DNA of 64,000 bases from Pseudomonadota bacterium (GTDB lineage: Bacteria; Desulfobacterota; Desulfovibrionia; Desulfovibrionales; Desulfomicrobiaceae), in the NCBI GenBank assembly GCA_018902545.1, contig JAHIQM010000007.1, positions 62,001 to 126,000 of the forward strand, in the 5' to 3' direction. Under the pieces are notes generated by a model that saw only the letters and a program-made list of their open reading frames with translations, searched no databases and was not told the DNA's origin. A program made the translations under genes and the position numbers. How positions within the stretch are numbered: the first letter of the stretch is position 1; the number at the start of each line of letters is the position of its first letter. Shown here piece after piece: positions 9,385-18,091 of the stretch.

Positions 9385-10761
9385 CTACCTCCCTTTTCCA
9401 AGCAATACGACTTTAAATGTTTTGAGAACAATATATATATCAAGTATAATTGATATATTTTTAATGTAATACATGTCATATCTAAGCTTTTCAATTGCAT
9501 CATCTACCGTTGATCCATACGGATAGAGAACTTGCGCCCACCCTGTCAGCCCCGGCTTCACGTAATGACGCTCCGAATAGTATGGAATCACTTCCTTCAG
9601 CTCACTTACGAACTCAGGGCGTTCCGGTCTGGGACCGACCAGGCTCATGTCGCCTTTGAGAATGTTGAGCAGTTGCGGAATCTCGTCCATACGGGAACGG
9701 CGCAGGAAGTTGCCGACCATGGTTATGCGCGGATCGTCCTTCTGGGACCAGACGGCTCCGGTACCTGCTTCGGCGTCCTCGCGCATGGTGCGGAACTTCA
9801 TGAGCACAAAGGGCCTGTCGCCCCTGCCGACCCGGACCTGCCGAAACAGCGTGGGGCCGGGGGTGTCCAGTTTGATGGCGAGCGCGATGAGCGGCAGGAG
9901 CGGCGACAGGCAGATCAGACCGACGCTGGCGGCGCTCAGGTCAAAGACGCGCTTGCACAGGCGCAGCATCCAGTTCACCTTGAACCCATGGCTGAATATG
10001 AACCAGCTGGGTGAAATGTTCTCGATGAGCAGCTTTTGCGTTGCGCTTTCATAAAATGAGGGGGCGTCCACGACCTCGATCCCCGCCATCTTGCAGTTAA
10101 GGAGCTCCTCCACCGGGAAAAAACCCCGCCGCTCGGCCAGGGCGACCACGACCTTGTCGGCCCCGAAATTCTGGGCCAGGCGCAACAACCTGCCGATCCT
10201 GTCAGGAGCTTCTTCCTGGCCGCCCTCTTCTTCCGCCGGGGGAAAAACCGTCGAAGTGCAGCGGACCCTGCCCAGCATGACATAGCTCTCCCGGTTGGCG
10301 TGCATGAACTCCTCCATCTGCTCGGCCAGAGGACCGTCGCCGACGATAAGCACACGCTTGAGCACCCCGGGGATGACCCGGCGATACTTGGCGAACAGAA
10401 ATTCGGCGGACTTGAGCCCGGCAAAGACGCCAAGCCCCAGCACGACAAGGCGGATCTCGCTTCCGAGCACACCCGACGACCTGTCCACGACATAAAGGGT
10501 CGCCATGCTCAGCGAGGTCGCCACGGCTTGATAATACAAGGCTCTCGGCGCCCTCGGCCTGCGGCCTGTGAACCAGAAGACCGACCAGACCGCGACCGAT
10601 GGCAGGATTGTGATGAGCAGAACACTGCTGGCTCCGCGCACGAATTCGAAGTCCCCGGACAGTGATGCGATGGACGGTGCGAGGATGGCCAGGGACGCGC
10701 TGAGGGCCAGCAACGCCCAGACGATGTCGTGGGCAAGATTTCGAAATATCAATTGAGCCAT
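9385..10761 (-). CDS. XrtA system undecaprenyl-phosphate sugar phosphotransferase (TIGR03013 type)
   Basis: 458 residues. Four to five hydrophobic N-terminal segments are followed by a Rossmann-like region (VLIVGDGPLAEQMEEFMH). The C-terminal bacterial sugar transferase domain starts at about 265: KRVFDLSAASVGLICLSPLL, LDTPGPTLFRQVRVG, FVLMKFRTMR, RRSRMDEIPQLLNILKGDMS and LVGPRPERPEF. This is the priming enzyme that moves a sugar-1-phosphate onto undecaprenyl phosphate, the first committed step of the repeat unit. GGGAGG lies just upstream of the ATG. It sits between the TPR lipoprotein and export genes in the conserved XrtA order. Confidence 0.94.
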   Translation of the reverse strand: MAQLIFRNLAHDIVWALLALSASLAILAPSIASLSGDFEFVRGASSVLLITILPSVAVWSVFWFTGRRPRAPRALYYQAVATSLSMATLYVVDRSSGVLGSEIRLVVLGLGVFAGLKSAEFLFAKYRRVIPGVLKRVLIVGDGPLAEQMEEFMHANRESYVMLGRVRCTSTVFPPAEEEGGQEEAPDRIGRLLRLAQNFGADKVVVALAERRGFFPVEELLNCKMAGIEVVDAPSFYESATQKLLIENISPSWFIFSHGFKVNWMLRLCKRVFDLSAASVGLICLSPLLPLIALAIKLDTPGPTLFRQVRVGRGDRPFVLMKFRTMREDAEAGTGAVWSQKDDPRITMVGNFLRRSRMDEIPQLLNILKGDMSLVGPRPERPEFVSELKEVIPYYSERHYVKPGLTGWAQVLYPYGSTVDDAIEKLRYDMYYIKNISIILDIYIVLKTFKVVLLGKGR

Positions 10762-10770
10762 ACTTCCTCC

Positions 10771-13425
10771 CTACTTCCCGCTCAAGGAGCGCAGTAGTTT
10801 TTCGGCGTCCTCGCGTTCGGCGAAATCGGTCTCGGCCAGAGCCACTTCAAGCGTTGCTCTGGCTTCGTCCGTTCGGCCCAGTTCGGCCTGGGCCAAGCCC
10901 TGATGATAAAGGATCCCGGGATTGCCCGGAGCAAGAAGCAAGGCCCGCGCGAGTACATCCAGGGCCTCTTCTGAGCGATTGTTGCGGATCAGGGCGTAAC
11001 CGAGCGTGTCGAGGATGGCGGGGTCGCTGCTGGCGAGAACAAAAGCCGCCATGGCAAGATTCACGGCCTGGGCACTTTTCGTCTTGTCATCGGCCCAGAT
11101 CATGGCCAGATTATTGAGGGCCGGAACGTGGTCGTGCCTGGCCTGGACGGCCTGGAGATACATCCTGGCGGCTTCGTCATTTTTGCCAAGCAGCTGCAAG
11201 GCCATGCCCTTTCCGGTCAGGGCATGGGCGTTGGCGGGGGAATTCGTCAAAACCTGATCAAAGGTGGCCAGCGCCTTCTGCGCCTCCCGGCCACGCAGCT
11301 GGAACTCGCCCAGCACGACGCCGACCTGGTCGTCCGTGGGCTCCAGTGCCCATCCTTTGACCAGTACGCTTTCGGCTTCAGCCCGATTCTTGCGCATCTC
11401 AAGGATGTTCGCCAACGGCAGGCATGACTGGGCCTTGTCCGGCCTAAGCTGCATCAGGCGTCGGGCGCTTTCCTCGGCCTTGTCCAGATCCCCGGCAGCC
11501 ACCCACGCCCGCATCCGCTCCACCGTCCCGCCATAGAGGTCGAGCTGCTCAAGCCGGCCGTACAAGGTCATGGCCTTGTCCATTTCCTTGCGTGCGACAT
11601 GCAGCTTGGCCATGGCCTGGACAATGACCATATTCTCGGGTTGCTGGACTCGCTCCTGCTCCAGAACCGCCAGGGCCTCGTCGCTCTTGCCGTTTCGCTG
11701 CAGGAAACTCGAAAGCATCAGAATCGCCCCTGTGTCCTTGGTGGAACGAGCCTTTTCGAGCCGGACCTGGGCCTCGTCGAGCTTGCCCTGTTTCTCAAGG
11801 ACCGCCGCCGAGGCAATCAGGGCTCGCAAATCGTTCGGAGCAAAGCCCAGAGCCAGATCATACTGCGTCACGGCCTCATCGAGCTTGTTCTGGAAGAGTT
11901 TGGCGATGGCGCCGTGATAATAGGTCTGCAGAAAAGCGGGATCTGCGCCACGCGCCTTGGCCAGATACTCCTCGGCCTCCTCAGCGTTCTTGCGTCCCAA
12001 TGAAGCCTTGGCCAGGGCGTTGTAGAGAACGGCGTCATTCATGCTCCCGTTCAGGCCTTCGGTCAGCACGGCCAAGGCCTCGTCCAGCCGACCATTTCTG
12101 AAATAATACGTGTGCAGGGCCATGCGCGCATCAACGCCCTCGGGCGAAATTTTGATCGCGCTCAACAGATCGTCCTCTCCGCTGCGGTCCCCCAGGGAGA
12201 GCTTGAGCAGCGCCGTCTTGAGCAGCAATCCGTAATGGGATGGCGCCAGCCCCATGGCCAGGTTGAATTCGGCCAGCGCCTCATGAGCTTTGCCCTGCAT
12301 CAGCAGGGCGTCGGCTTTCAGGACATGTCCGCGAAAATCTTCCGGGCTGCCGTCGATCAGCTTATCCGCCACAACCATCGCTTCCGGTCCACGACCCTGA
12401 CGCAGGAAAATCTCGCCCTGCATGATCCTGGCCTGCACAAAACCGGGGCTGTAATCGAGCACGGTCTGGAATTGGGTCACCGCCAGCTCCAGATTTTCGA
12501 GATTGTAATAGACAAGACCCAACAGATAGTATGTTTCCAGATCCGGCGTGATGCGCAGGGATTTGCCAAGGTACGTTGCGGCCTCGTCGAATTTGCCCTC
12601 ACGGAAGAGATACAGCCCCATGAGCCGGTGCCCTTCGGCACTTTCAGGGTAATCTCTCAACATGGCCTCAGCCGAAGTTTTGACCTTGTCCCCTTCGCCC
12701 TTGTTCATGAGGAGGCTGCCTTCCTTGTAGCGGGCAAAAAGATCGGAAGGGTAGATGGAAGAGATGCGCGAATACGCATCAAGCATGGCTTCGGGATTCT
12801 TCCCCTGAGCCTCAAGCTGCGCCAGGGCGTGCAGACCCGTCCTGTTTTCGGGATCCTCGGTCAGCACCTCGTCAAGCATTGTGCGAGCCGCAGCCCTGTC
12901 CCCCTGACCCATAAGAATCTGGACCAGGCCAAGCTTGGCCGAAATCCGCCCGGGCTCGACGGCCAGAGCTTTGTTCAGGTGCGCCCGGGCGCTGGCGGGA
13001 TCTCCGGAAATCGTGGCCGATATGGCCAACTGCTCCAGGGCGGCGGCATCATCCGGATGCTTCTTCAAATAGTCCATCAGCAAGGGCACGGCCAAGGCTG
13101 GCTTGTTCTGGAAGTTGGCGATCCGCCCCAGCTGGAAATTCACTCGTTCGTCATAGGGACTCTGAAGCAGGACTTTCTGGAATTCCTTCTCGGCCTGATC
13201 CATCTTGCCTGTCTCGATATAGGCCAGCCCAAGGTTGAAACGCGCCGCGACGAAATTTGGATTCTTCTCCAGGGCGTTCTTGTAGTGGACAATCGCCCCG
13301 TTATAGTTGCCCTGCTTAAACAGCGACTCTCCCTCGGTATTGAGGGATTCACTGGTATGTCCTTTGCAACCCGCAAGCCCAACACAGAGCATGAGCGCAA
13401 CCGCGTATACCGTACATCTGATCAT
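10771..13425 (-). CDS. prsT: PEP-CTERM system TPR-repeat lipoprotein PrsT
   Basis: 884 residues, close to the usual ~900 of the family (TIGR02917). A lipoprotein signal is present (MIRCTVYAVALMLCVGLAGC), then about twenty tetratricopeptide repeats fill the rest (for example GNYNGAIVHYKNALEKNPNF and KAHEALAEFNLAMGLAPSHY). In XrtA systems this is a periplasm-facing scaffold needed for EPS/PEP-CTERM function; the exact partners are unknown. First gene of the operon, with GGAGG four bases before the ATG. The minus-strand sigma-54 site at 13722-13736 would give it a leader of about 285 nt. Confidence 0.95.
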   Translation of the reverse strand: MIRCTVYAVALMLCVGLAGCKGHTSESLNTEGESLFKQGNYNGAIVHYKNALEKNPNFVAARFNLGLAYIETGKMDQAEKEFQKVLLQSPYDERVNFQLGRIANFQNKPALAVPLLMDYLKKHPDDAAALEQLAISATISGDPASARAHLNKALAVEPGRISAKLGLVQILMGQGDRAAARTMLDEVLTEDPENRTGLHALAQLEAQGKNPEAMLDAYSRISSIYPSDLFARYKEGSLLMNKGEGDKVKTSAEAMLRDYPESAEGHRLMGLYLFREGKFDEAATYLGKSLRITPDLETYYLLGLVYYNLENLELAVTQFQTVLDYSPGFVQARIMQGEIFLRQGRGPEAMVVADKLIDGSPEDFRGHVLKADALLMQGKAHEALAEFNLAMGLAPSHYGLLLKTALLKLSLGDRSGEDDLLSAIKISPEGVDARMALHTYYFRNGRLDEALAVLTEGLNGSMNDAVLYNALAKASLGRKNAEEAEEYLAKARGADPAFLQTYYHGAIAKLFQNKLDEAVTQYDLALGFAPNDLRALIASAAVLEKQGKLDEAQVRLEKARSTKDTGAILMLSSFLQRNGKSDEALAVLEQERVQQPENMVIVQAMAKLHVARKEMDKAMTLYGRLEQLDLYGGTVERMRAWVAAGDLDKAEESARRLMQLRPDKAQSCLPLANILEMRKNRAEAESVLVKGWALEPTDDQVGVVLGEFQLRGREAQKALATFDQVLTNSPANAHALTGKGMALQLLGKNDEAARMYLQAVQARHDHVPALNNLAMIWADDKTKSAQAVNLAMAAFVLASSDPAILDTLGYALIRNNRSEEALDVLARALLLAPGNPGILYHQGLAQAELGRTDEARATLEVALAETDFAEREDAEKLLRSLSGK

Positions 13426-13721
13426 TCTTCCTCCGTCGAACGATCCATTTGAAGAGCGGATCGCTCCGTATGCTGAAATAATGCGCCCTGGTCCGGACTG
13501 AGGAGTCAGTCCCGAACAAATCGACCGCGCCCGACCGTCAGGCTTCGTGAAAAATCCGATGCGCAGGACAACGCGACCACTCGTCTTTCAAAGCGTCGGG
13601 AACATCTCGCCCCGCCCGCCCGCTTGGCCGACGCCGATGATGTCCTTGCGGAAAATCACCCTGGCCGCCTCATCAGAGGCATGCCCGACAGGTATCCTTC
13701 GCGCCTGTCGAGCCCCCTAAA

Positions 13722-13736
13722 GCAAGTTCAATGCCC
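13722..13736 (-). promoter_or_regulatory. Sigma-54 promoter of the EPS operon
   Basis: Read on the minus strand: GGGCATTGAACTTGC then TTT. The GG and GC elements are exactly 10 nt apart and TTGCT fits the -12 consensus. The GGCAT start is the same as in the three PEP-CTERM gene promoters of this window. It is the best of several GG-N10-GC hits I scanned between the divergent operons. Not tested experimentally. Confidence 0.7.
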
Positions 13737-13958
13737 GGAGGAGAGTTTCCTGTTTTTATTTAATTTATTACATGAATTCGATAAGATAGTGAACAAAAAG
13801 AGACGTCGGCAGGGGCACTGGATCGCGCAAAAGCGTTGCACGCAGCAGAAGTGTTGCATCAACATGTAACAGACATCAAATCTCTATTTTTATCTCCATA
13901 TGTTGTCAGACGACGCAAGCCAAAAATGGAGTCAAGTGTTAAAAATATCTAAATATAC

Positions 13959-13975
13959 TGTCGAAAAAATTTACA
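13959..13975 (-). promoter_or_regulatory. Putative activator site, TGTAA-N7-CGACA motif (EPS operon)
   Basis: On the minus strand this reads TGTAAATTTTTTCGACA, the motif also found upstream of all three PEP-CTERM genes. Here it is 222 bp upstream of the sigma-54 -24 element rather than 52-61 bp, and it could also serve the divergent plus-strand operon, for which I found no sigma-54 promoter. Confidence 0.5.
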
Positions 13976-14147
13976 TATGACAGAATTAATCCGGAATAAC
14001 TCGCATAACAGCCATCAACGATTACTGTTGCATCAATTTTTTTTCATCTCTTCCAACATATCATTGACACTTCGGACAATATCCCTGAAAAAACGCACCA
14101 TATGGAGGAGGCGATCTGAAACAATCAAAAATCAGTGAGTGTCGATC

Positions 14148-14942
14148 ATGCATGTCCGCACCCTGTTCCCGAAATATTTCCTTCTCTGCTCGATCCTTGT
14201 CTGGGGTTTTGCCAACCCGGCCATTCAGGCCCACGCCCAGCCTTCAGGCCGGGAACTGGCCCAACTGGTCCATGACCGCTATGTGGGCGACGACTCCGTC
14301 TCCCAGCAAACCATGGAACTCATTCCGGCCGTGGGGCAAAAGCGCGTTCGCCAGTTGAACATTTCCGTTTTGGAAAAAAACGGCGCGCGCTCGATCCTGC
14401 TTCGTTTCATATCCCCTGCGGATATCCAGGGGACAGGCTTTCTGGCCGTTGAGGACGGACAGGGGGGAACGGCCCAATTCCTGTATCTGCCGGCCCTGAA
14501 CAGAACCCGACGCATCGTGGCAGGACAGAAGAGCCGCAGCTTCGTGAACACCGATTTCACTTACGAAGACATGGAGCGCAGGCCCGTTGATGACTCCGAA
14601 CACACCATTGTGGGCGAGGAATCACTGAACAACGTACGCTGCTGGATCATGGAGAGCCGCCCCAAAACCGGCACAACCTCCCAGTACACCCTGGTTAGAT
14701 CCTGGGTAGCACAGGATATGCTTCTGCCTTTGCGGGCGGATTTTTTTGCCGGCGGCGAGAACCCGATCAAACGCTTCTCCGTGCTCCAACTGGAAAACAT
14801 CCAGAACATCTGGACCGAGACCAAAGTGATCATGGAAGACCTTGCGTCCGGTCATAAAACAGCCCTGGAGACTACAAATATCCAATACAATACAGGCATC
14901 TCAGACAGCATATTTACACAACAGGCTCTCGAGCGCTGGTAA
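14148..14942 (+). CDS. LolA-like outer-membrane lipoprotein-sorting protein
   Basis: 264 residues from the ATG (a GTG three codons earlier, at 14139, is possible; neither has a strong Shine-Dalgarno). The signal peptide ends at QAHA before QPSGRELAQL. The mature part resembles the LolA-like family PF17131: QTMELIPAVGQKRVRQL, LLRFISPADIQGTGFLAVE, FLYLPALNRTRRIV and FTYEDMERRPVDD. Members are typically encoded with MMPL/RND exporters and are thought to carry lipophilic molecules across the periplasm. This is the first gene of a six-gene plus-strand set that also holds an MMPL exporter, which fits such a role. Confidence 0.85.
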   Translation: MHVRTLFPKYFLLCSILVWGFANPAIQAHAQPSGRELAQLVHDRYVGDDSVSQQTMELIPAVGQKRVRQLNISVLEKNGARSILLRFISPADIQGTGFLAVEDGQGGTAQFLYLPALNRTRRIVAGQKSRSFVNTDFTYEDMERRPVDDSEHTIVGEESLNNVRCWIMESRPKTGTTSQYTLVRSWVAQDMLLPLRADFFAGGENPIKRFSVLQLENIQNIWTETKVIMEDLASGHKTALETTNIQYNTGISDSIFTQQALERW

Positions 14943-14999
14943 CGTTAAATCATGTACATACGTACAAATTGAAGAGCGGTTCCGGGAGATTTGATACCT

Positions 15000-16874
15000 A
15001 TGAAAATTCGAAAAAAAAGGCTGTCCTCATCGTGCACATGGGCGCACCGCCAACCTGGATCGACGCTGCCGCCATTTCTGCACGCCGCCCTGCTGTTCAT
15101 GTCGCTCCTCTTCCCGATCCTGGCCTTTGCGAACCCGCCCACCCTGGTCTCCTCTTTTGATTTAAATCCGGCAGAGTCGCCGCAAACCGTGGGCATTCTT
15201 CTGTCCGGGGCACCTCAAAATGTGGACTCTTTTGTTTTGGACAACCCCACGCGTCTGGTGCTCGACATCACCGAGGCGCGGCTTTTTGGCCCGGCGGCCA
15301 CTCTTCCCGCGCAGCACCCGTTAATCCTTCGCGTTCGCGCGGCGCAGTTCAACCCAACAACCGTGCGGGTAGTCCTGGACTTGAAACGCAACGTGACGCA
15401 CCGGATCGACACGCTTCCCCCAAACGCGGAACACGCCGCACACAGGATCATGGTCAGCCTGGCCCCGACGAACACGGCAACGCAATCCCCGGAGCCCACT
15501 CTTTCCGCCCCGCCATCGCAGGCCGTCGAGCCAGGCACCGGAGTGGTTCATCCGGCATATACAGTGGCCCAGGCAGGCACAGGCGGCGCTGCTGACAATA
15601 AAATACTGTTCTTTGGAGACTCCAAAGCTCCAGACGAGAACCAGGAAGAGCCATCACCCTGGGGGCAACTCGAAATTTCGGGATTTGTCCTCGCAAAAAT
15701 CGCGCAGGAGATGCATGAATCAGGAGGCTCCGAGCAGGCGCGAAACTTCCGCAACACGGTCAGGCTTGAAGGAAAATGGACTCCGCCTTTGCCCGGCAAC
15801 GATTCCGCAGCCGTCCCCGGCGCATCGACCACCTTTCTTTTGGCCTCGCTGCAGTCCGACTACCTCTGGTTTGGTCCAGAACATTCAACGGACGACTATG
15901 ACCTGAACCTTTATGAAGGCTATCTCTCCCACGCCACCCCCGACTGGGACCTGCGCCTGGGCAGACAGATCGTGCGCTGGGGCAAGACGGACCAGGTCAG
16001 CCCCGCTGACAACATCAACCCGCAGGACCTGCGCGAATTCTTCATCCCGGAACTCGAAGACCGCAAGATTCCCAATTGGATGGCCAGAATTCGCCTGTTC
16101 CCCGGCGACTTCACCCTCGAAGGCATCTTCATCCCCTTTTTCGAGGAAAACGAATTCGACTACTCCGGGACCACCTGGGCGCTTCTGGGCAATCAGCCGA
16201 GCGATCTGCGGATCAAGGAATCAACGCCCGGCAAGGGACTGGACAATGCCGACCTGGGCCTGCGTACCTCTGCGACCCTGGGGGGATGGGACCTGGCGGC
16301 GAGCTACCTGTACGCGACGGAAAAATCGCCCCGCCTGCGCTTTGAGCCAGCCAATCCCGCAGGGCCGACCCTGCATGCCGACTACCACAGGCAACACATC
16401 TGGGCCGTGGAGTTTGAAACCACTGCGGACAAGTTCGGGTTTCGGGGCGAAGGAGCCTATTTCGACAAACAGAGCCTGCACACAGAGTCCCTCAATTCCG
16501 TGGCCAAGCCCGTAACCCACTCTGTCATCGGGGTGGATTATCTGGGCGAACAGGACTGGTACGCGAACGTGCAGCTCTCGCACCAGCACGTCTTCGACTA
16601 CGAATCCGACATCCTGTACCTGCGGCGTGACAATTTTTACCTCAGCGGCGAGATCAACCGCGAGTTCTGGCGGGGAAACGCCATGCTGAAGCTGCGCTAT
16701 GCCCTGGACTTAAACGATGGAGGCTCGTTTCTGACCCCGGAAGCCATCTTGAGCTACTACAAAAACCTCGAACTCATCTTGGGAGCAAACGTCTTTTTCG
16801 GCCCGGAGGATTCCCTGTTCGGACGCTACCGGGACAATGACCAGATCTTTTGCAAAGCCAAATACTATTTTTAA
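15000..16874 (+). CDS. AMIN-domain / DUF1302-like outer-membrane barrel protein
   Basis: 624 residues from the ATG at 15000 (an in-frame TTG at 14991 is too close to the GGGAG). After a signal segment ending SLLFPILAFA, residues ~45-145 match an AMIN domain (LVSSFDLNPAESPQTVGILL, VLDNPTRLVLDI, ILRVRAAQFNPTTVRVVLDL). A Pro-rich linker to ~215 follows. From about 225 a beta-barrel of the DUF1302 type contains LRLGRQIVRWGKTDQVSPAD, INPQDLREFFIPELEDRKIP and a C-terminal FCKAKYYF. DUF1302 proteins commonly neighbour LolA-like and MMPL genes; AMIN domains bind cell-wall or polysaccharide components. The fusion suggests a wall-anchored exit channel. Confidence 0.8.
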   Translation: MKIRKKRLSSSCTWAHRQPGSTLPPFLHAALLFMSLLFPILAFANPPTLVSSFDLNPAESPQTVGILLSGAPQNVDSFVLDNPTRLVLDITEARLFGPAATLPAQHPLILRVRAAQFNPTTVRVVLDLKRNVTHRIDTLPPNAEHAAHRIMVSLAPTNTATQSPEPTLSAPPSQAVEPGTGVVHPAYTVAQAGTGGAADNKILFFGDSKAPDENQEEPSPWGQLEISGFVLAKIAQEMHESGGSEQARNFRNTVRLEGKWTPPLPGNDSAAVPGASTTFLLASLQSDYLWFGPEHSTDDYDLNLYEGYLSHATPDWDLRLGRQIVRWGKTDQVSPADNINPQDLREFFIPELEDRKIPNWMARIRLFPGDFTLEGIFIPFFEENEFDYSGTTWALLGNQPSDLRIKESTPGKGLDNADLGLRTSATLGGWDLAASYLYATEKSPRLRFEPANPAGPTLHADYHRQHIWAVEFETTADKFGFRGEGAYFDKQSLHTESLNSVAKPVTHSVIGVDYLGEQDWYANVQLSHQHVFDYESDILYLRRDNFYLSGEINREFWRGNAMLKLRYALDLNDGGSFLTPEAILSYYKNLELILGANVFFGPEDSLFGRYRDNDQIFCKAKYYF

Positions 16875-17050
16875 AAAAATTCCACTCCACCCGCGCCGCG
16901 ACCATCAGGGACAAGCAGACAACTTGAGCCCCGGCAGCTTGCGACGGAGATATTCGCCGACAAGAGCGCCTCGCATCCTTGGCTCCATCGAACCAAGGTT
17001 GGCGACTCTTTTGCGGGCAACGCACAAAAGCACATTCGTCTGGAGATATA

Positions 17051-17917
17051 ATGACACTGGAAAGACATCGATGGCTTAACTTTACAAACTCAATCTCACG
17101 AGAAAATGAATGCCTTCAGCAAACCGAGGAGATTGATTATCTGTTTAAGGTTGCCGATTCAGCATGCGAATTGCTTGAATCATACCATCTTTTGTATCAC
17201 GAATATGTAAACGCAGGATACGCGCGAGAAAACAAAAACGAAATATTAGTTACAAAACACCATTTACATCCCAAAACAACTGTCCTTTTGGCCAAATCCG
17301 AAAGCAGCGTAATATCCACCGCGACACTTGTCCCCGACTCCAACCAGTTCGGCCTGCCCATGGATGACCTGTATGGCAAGGAACTGGGGTCACTGCGCAG
17401 GCAGCGGCGCAAGGTGGTGGAAGTGTGCTCCCTGGCGTCCAGCACGCAGAGATTTTCGAGAAGCGGCATTCAGAATTTCACCAGACTGCTCTTCCTGTAT
17501 TGCGTATTTCAGGACGTCGACGACGTCTGCGTGATGGTCAACCCGAAGCATGTCCCCATTTACAAGAGGCTCTGCGAACTGGAACTCTTCGGAGCCGAGA
17601 AACACTATCACAAGGTCAACGCCCCGGCCGTAGCGCTTCGCGCGGACGTTGCCGCCGTAAGGGAGCGACTCGGCAGCAATGGTCTCTTGAACTCGTACCG
17701 CAACACGCTTGACTCGCATTACCAGTCCCTGCGGATCGCCCTCTGCGAACGGATCACCGGCGTCTTCAAAGACCAACATTTCCCCCGGTTCCGCCCCAAC
17801 CCCCTGGACACGAGCCTGATCAACCACATCCTGTCCGACATCATCGAGGACCTGCAGGATCTTTCCCTGGAATGCAAAATCCTGCTCCGGAGTTCGTATC
17901 CCGGCCTGCAGATCTGA
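17051..17917 (+). CDS. PEP-CTERM/exosortase-associated acyltransferase (FeeM/autoinducer-synthase fold), copy 1
   Basis: 288 residues from the ATG at 17051, chosen because GGAG sits six bases upstream; the frame extends further but lacks a site. GNAT-like N-acyl amino acid synthase features: ATLVPDSNQFGLPMDDLYG, VVEVCSLASS (acidic residue before the SLA turn), FLYCVFQDVDDVCVMVNPKH and FGAEKHYHKVNAPAVALRA. Relatives transfer a fatty acyl group from acyl-ACP to an amino compound. It matches the exosortase-associated acyltransferase family (TIGR03694) in layout. A ~75-residue C-terminal helical extension ends near LLRSSYPGL. The substrate is unknown. Confidence 0.85.
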   Translation: MTLERHRWLNFTNSISRENECLQQTEEIDYLFKVADSACELLESYHLLYHEYVNAGYARENKNEILVTKHHLHPKTTVLLAKSESSVISTATLVPDSNQFGLPMDDLYGKELGSLRRQRRKVVEVCSLASSTQRFSRSGIQNFTRLLFLYCVFQDVDDVCVMVNPKHVPIYKRLCELELFGAEKHYHKVNAPAVALRADVAAVRERLGSNGLLNSYRNTLDSHYQSLRIALCERITGVFKDQHFPRFRPNPLDTSLINHILSDIIEDLQDLSLECKILLRSSYPGLQI

Positions 17918-18091
17918 ACCGCCCAAAACGGGTTCAGGCATGGCATATGCAGTGAACATTTGCGTCTCTTTAAGCGCCGCTGCCAGGAGGATACACCATA
18001 GCGAGCAGAGCCGCTCTTTCGCCGCCAAGGCCGTGACGCGCGCCGCGTCGGCTTTCCCTCTTATTTTCGTGCTCGCGAATATGGAGACCCC

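Larger units (their letters stand above)
13426..14147. other. Divergent regulatory region, no gene seen
   Basis: About 720 bp between the EPS operon and the acyltransferase/MMPL operon. It holds the sigma-54 promoter and motif listed separately, an EPS leader of about 285 nt with small hairpins (CGACAGG...CCTGTCG near 13691-13715) and an AT-rich half from 13750 onward. The 10-mer GTTGCATCAA occurs twice (near 13853 and 14028). A TTGACA at about 14064 has no convincing -10. No open frame here has a credible start or composition. Confidence 0.6.

Noticed and set aside
12112-13452. 446-codon plus-strand open frame opposite prsT
   Set aside because: Antisense shadow of the TPR repeats; no ribosome site or family motifs.
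13648-13662. AGGGTGATTTTCCGC (minus) as an EPS promoter
   Set aside because: Both elements are poor; the site at 13722-13736 is far better and shares GGCAT with the PEP-CTERM promoters.
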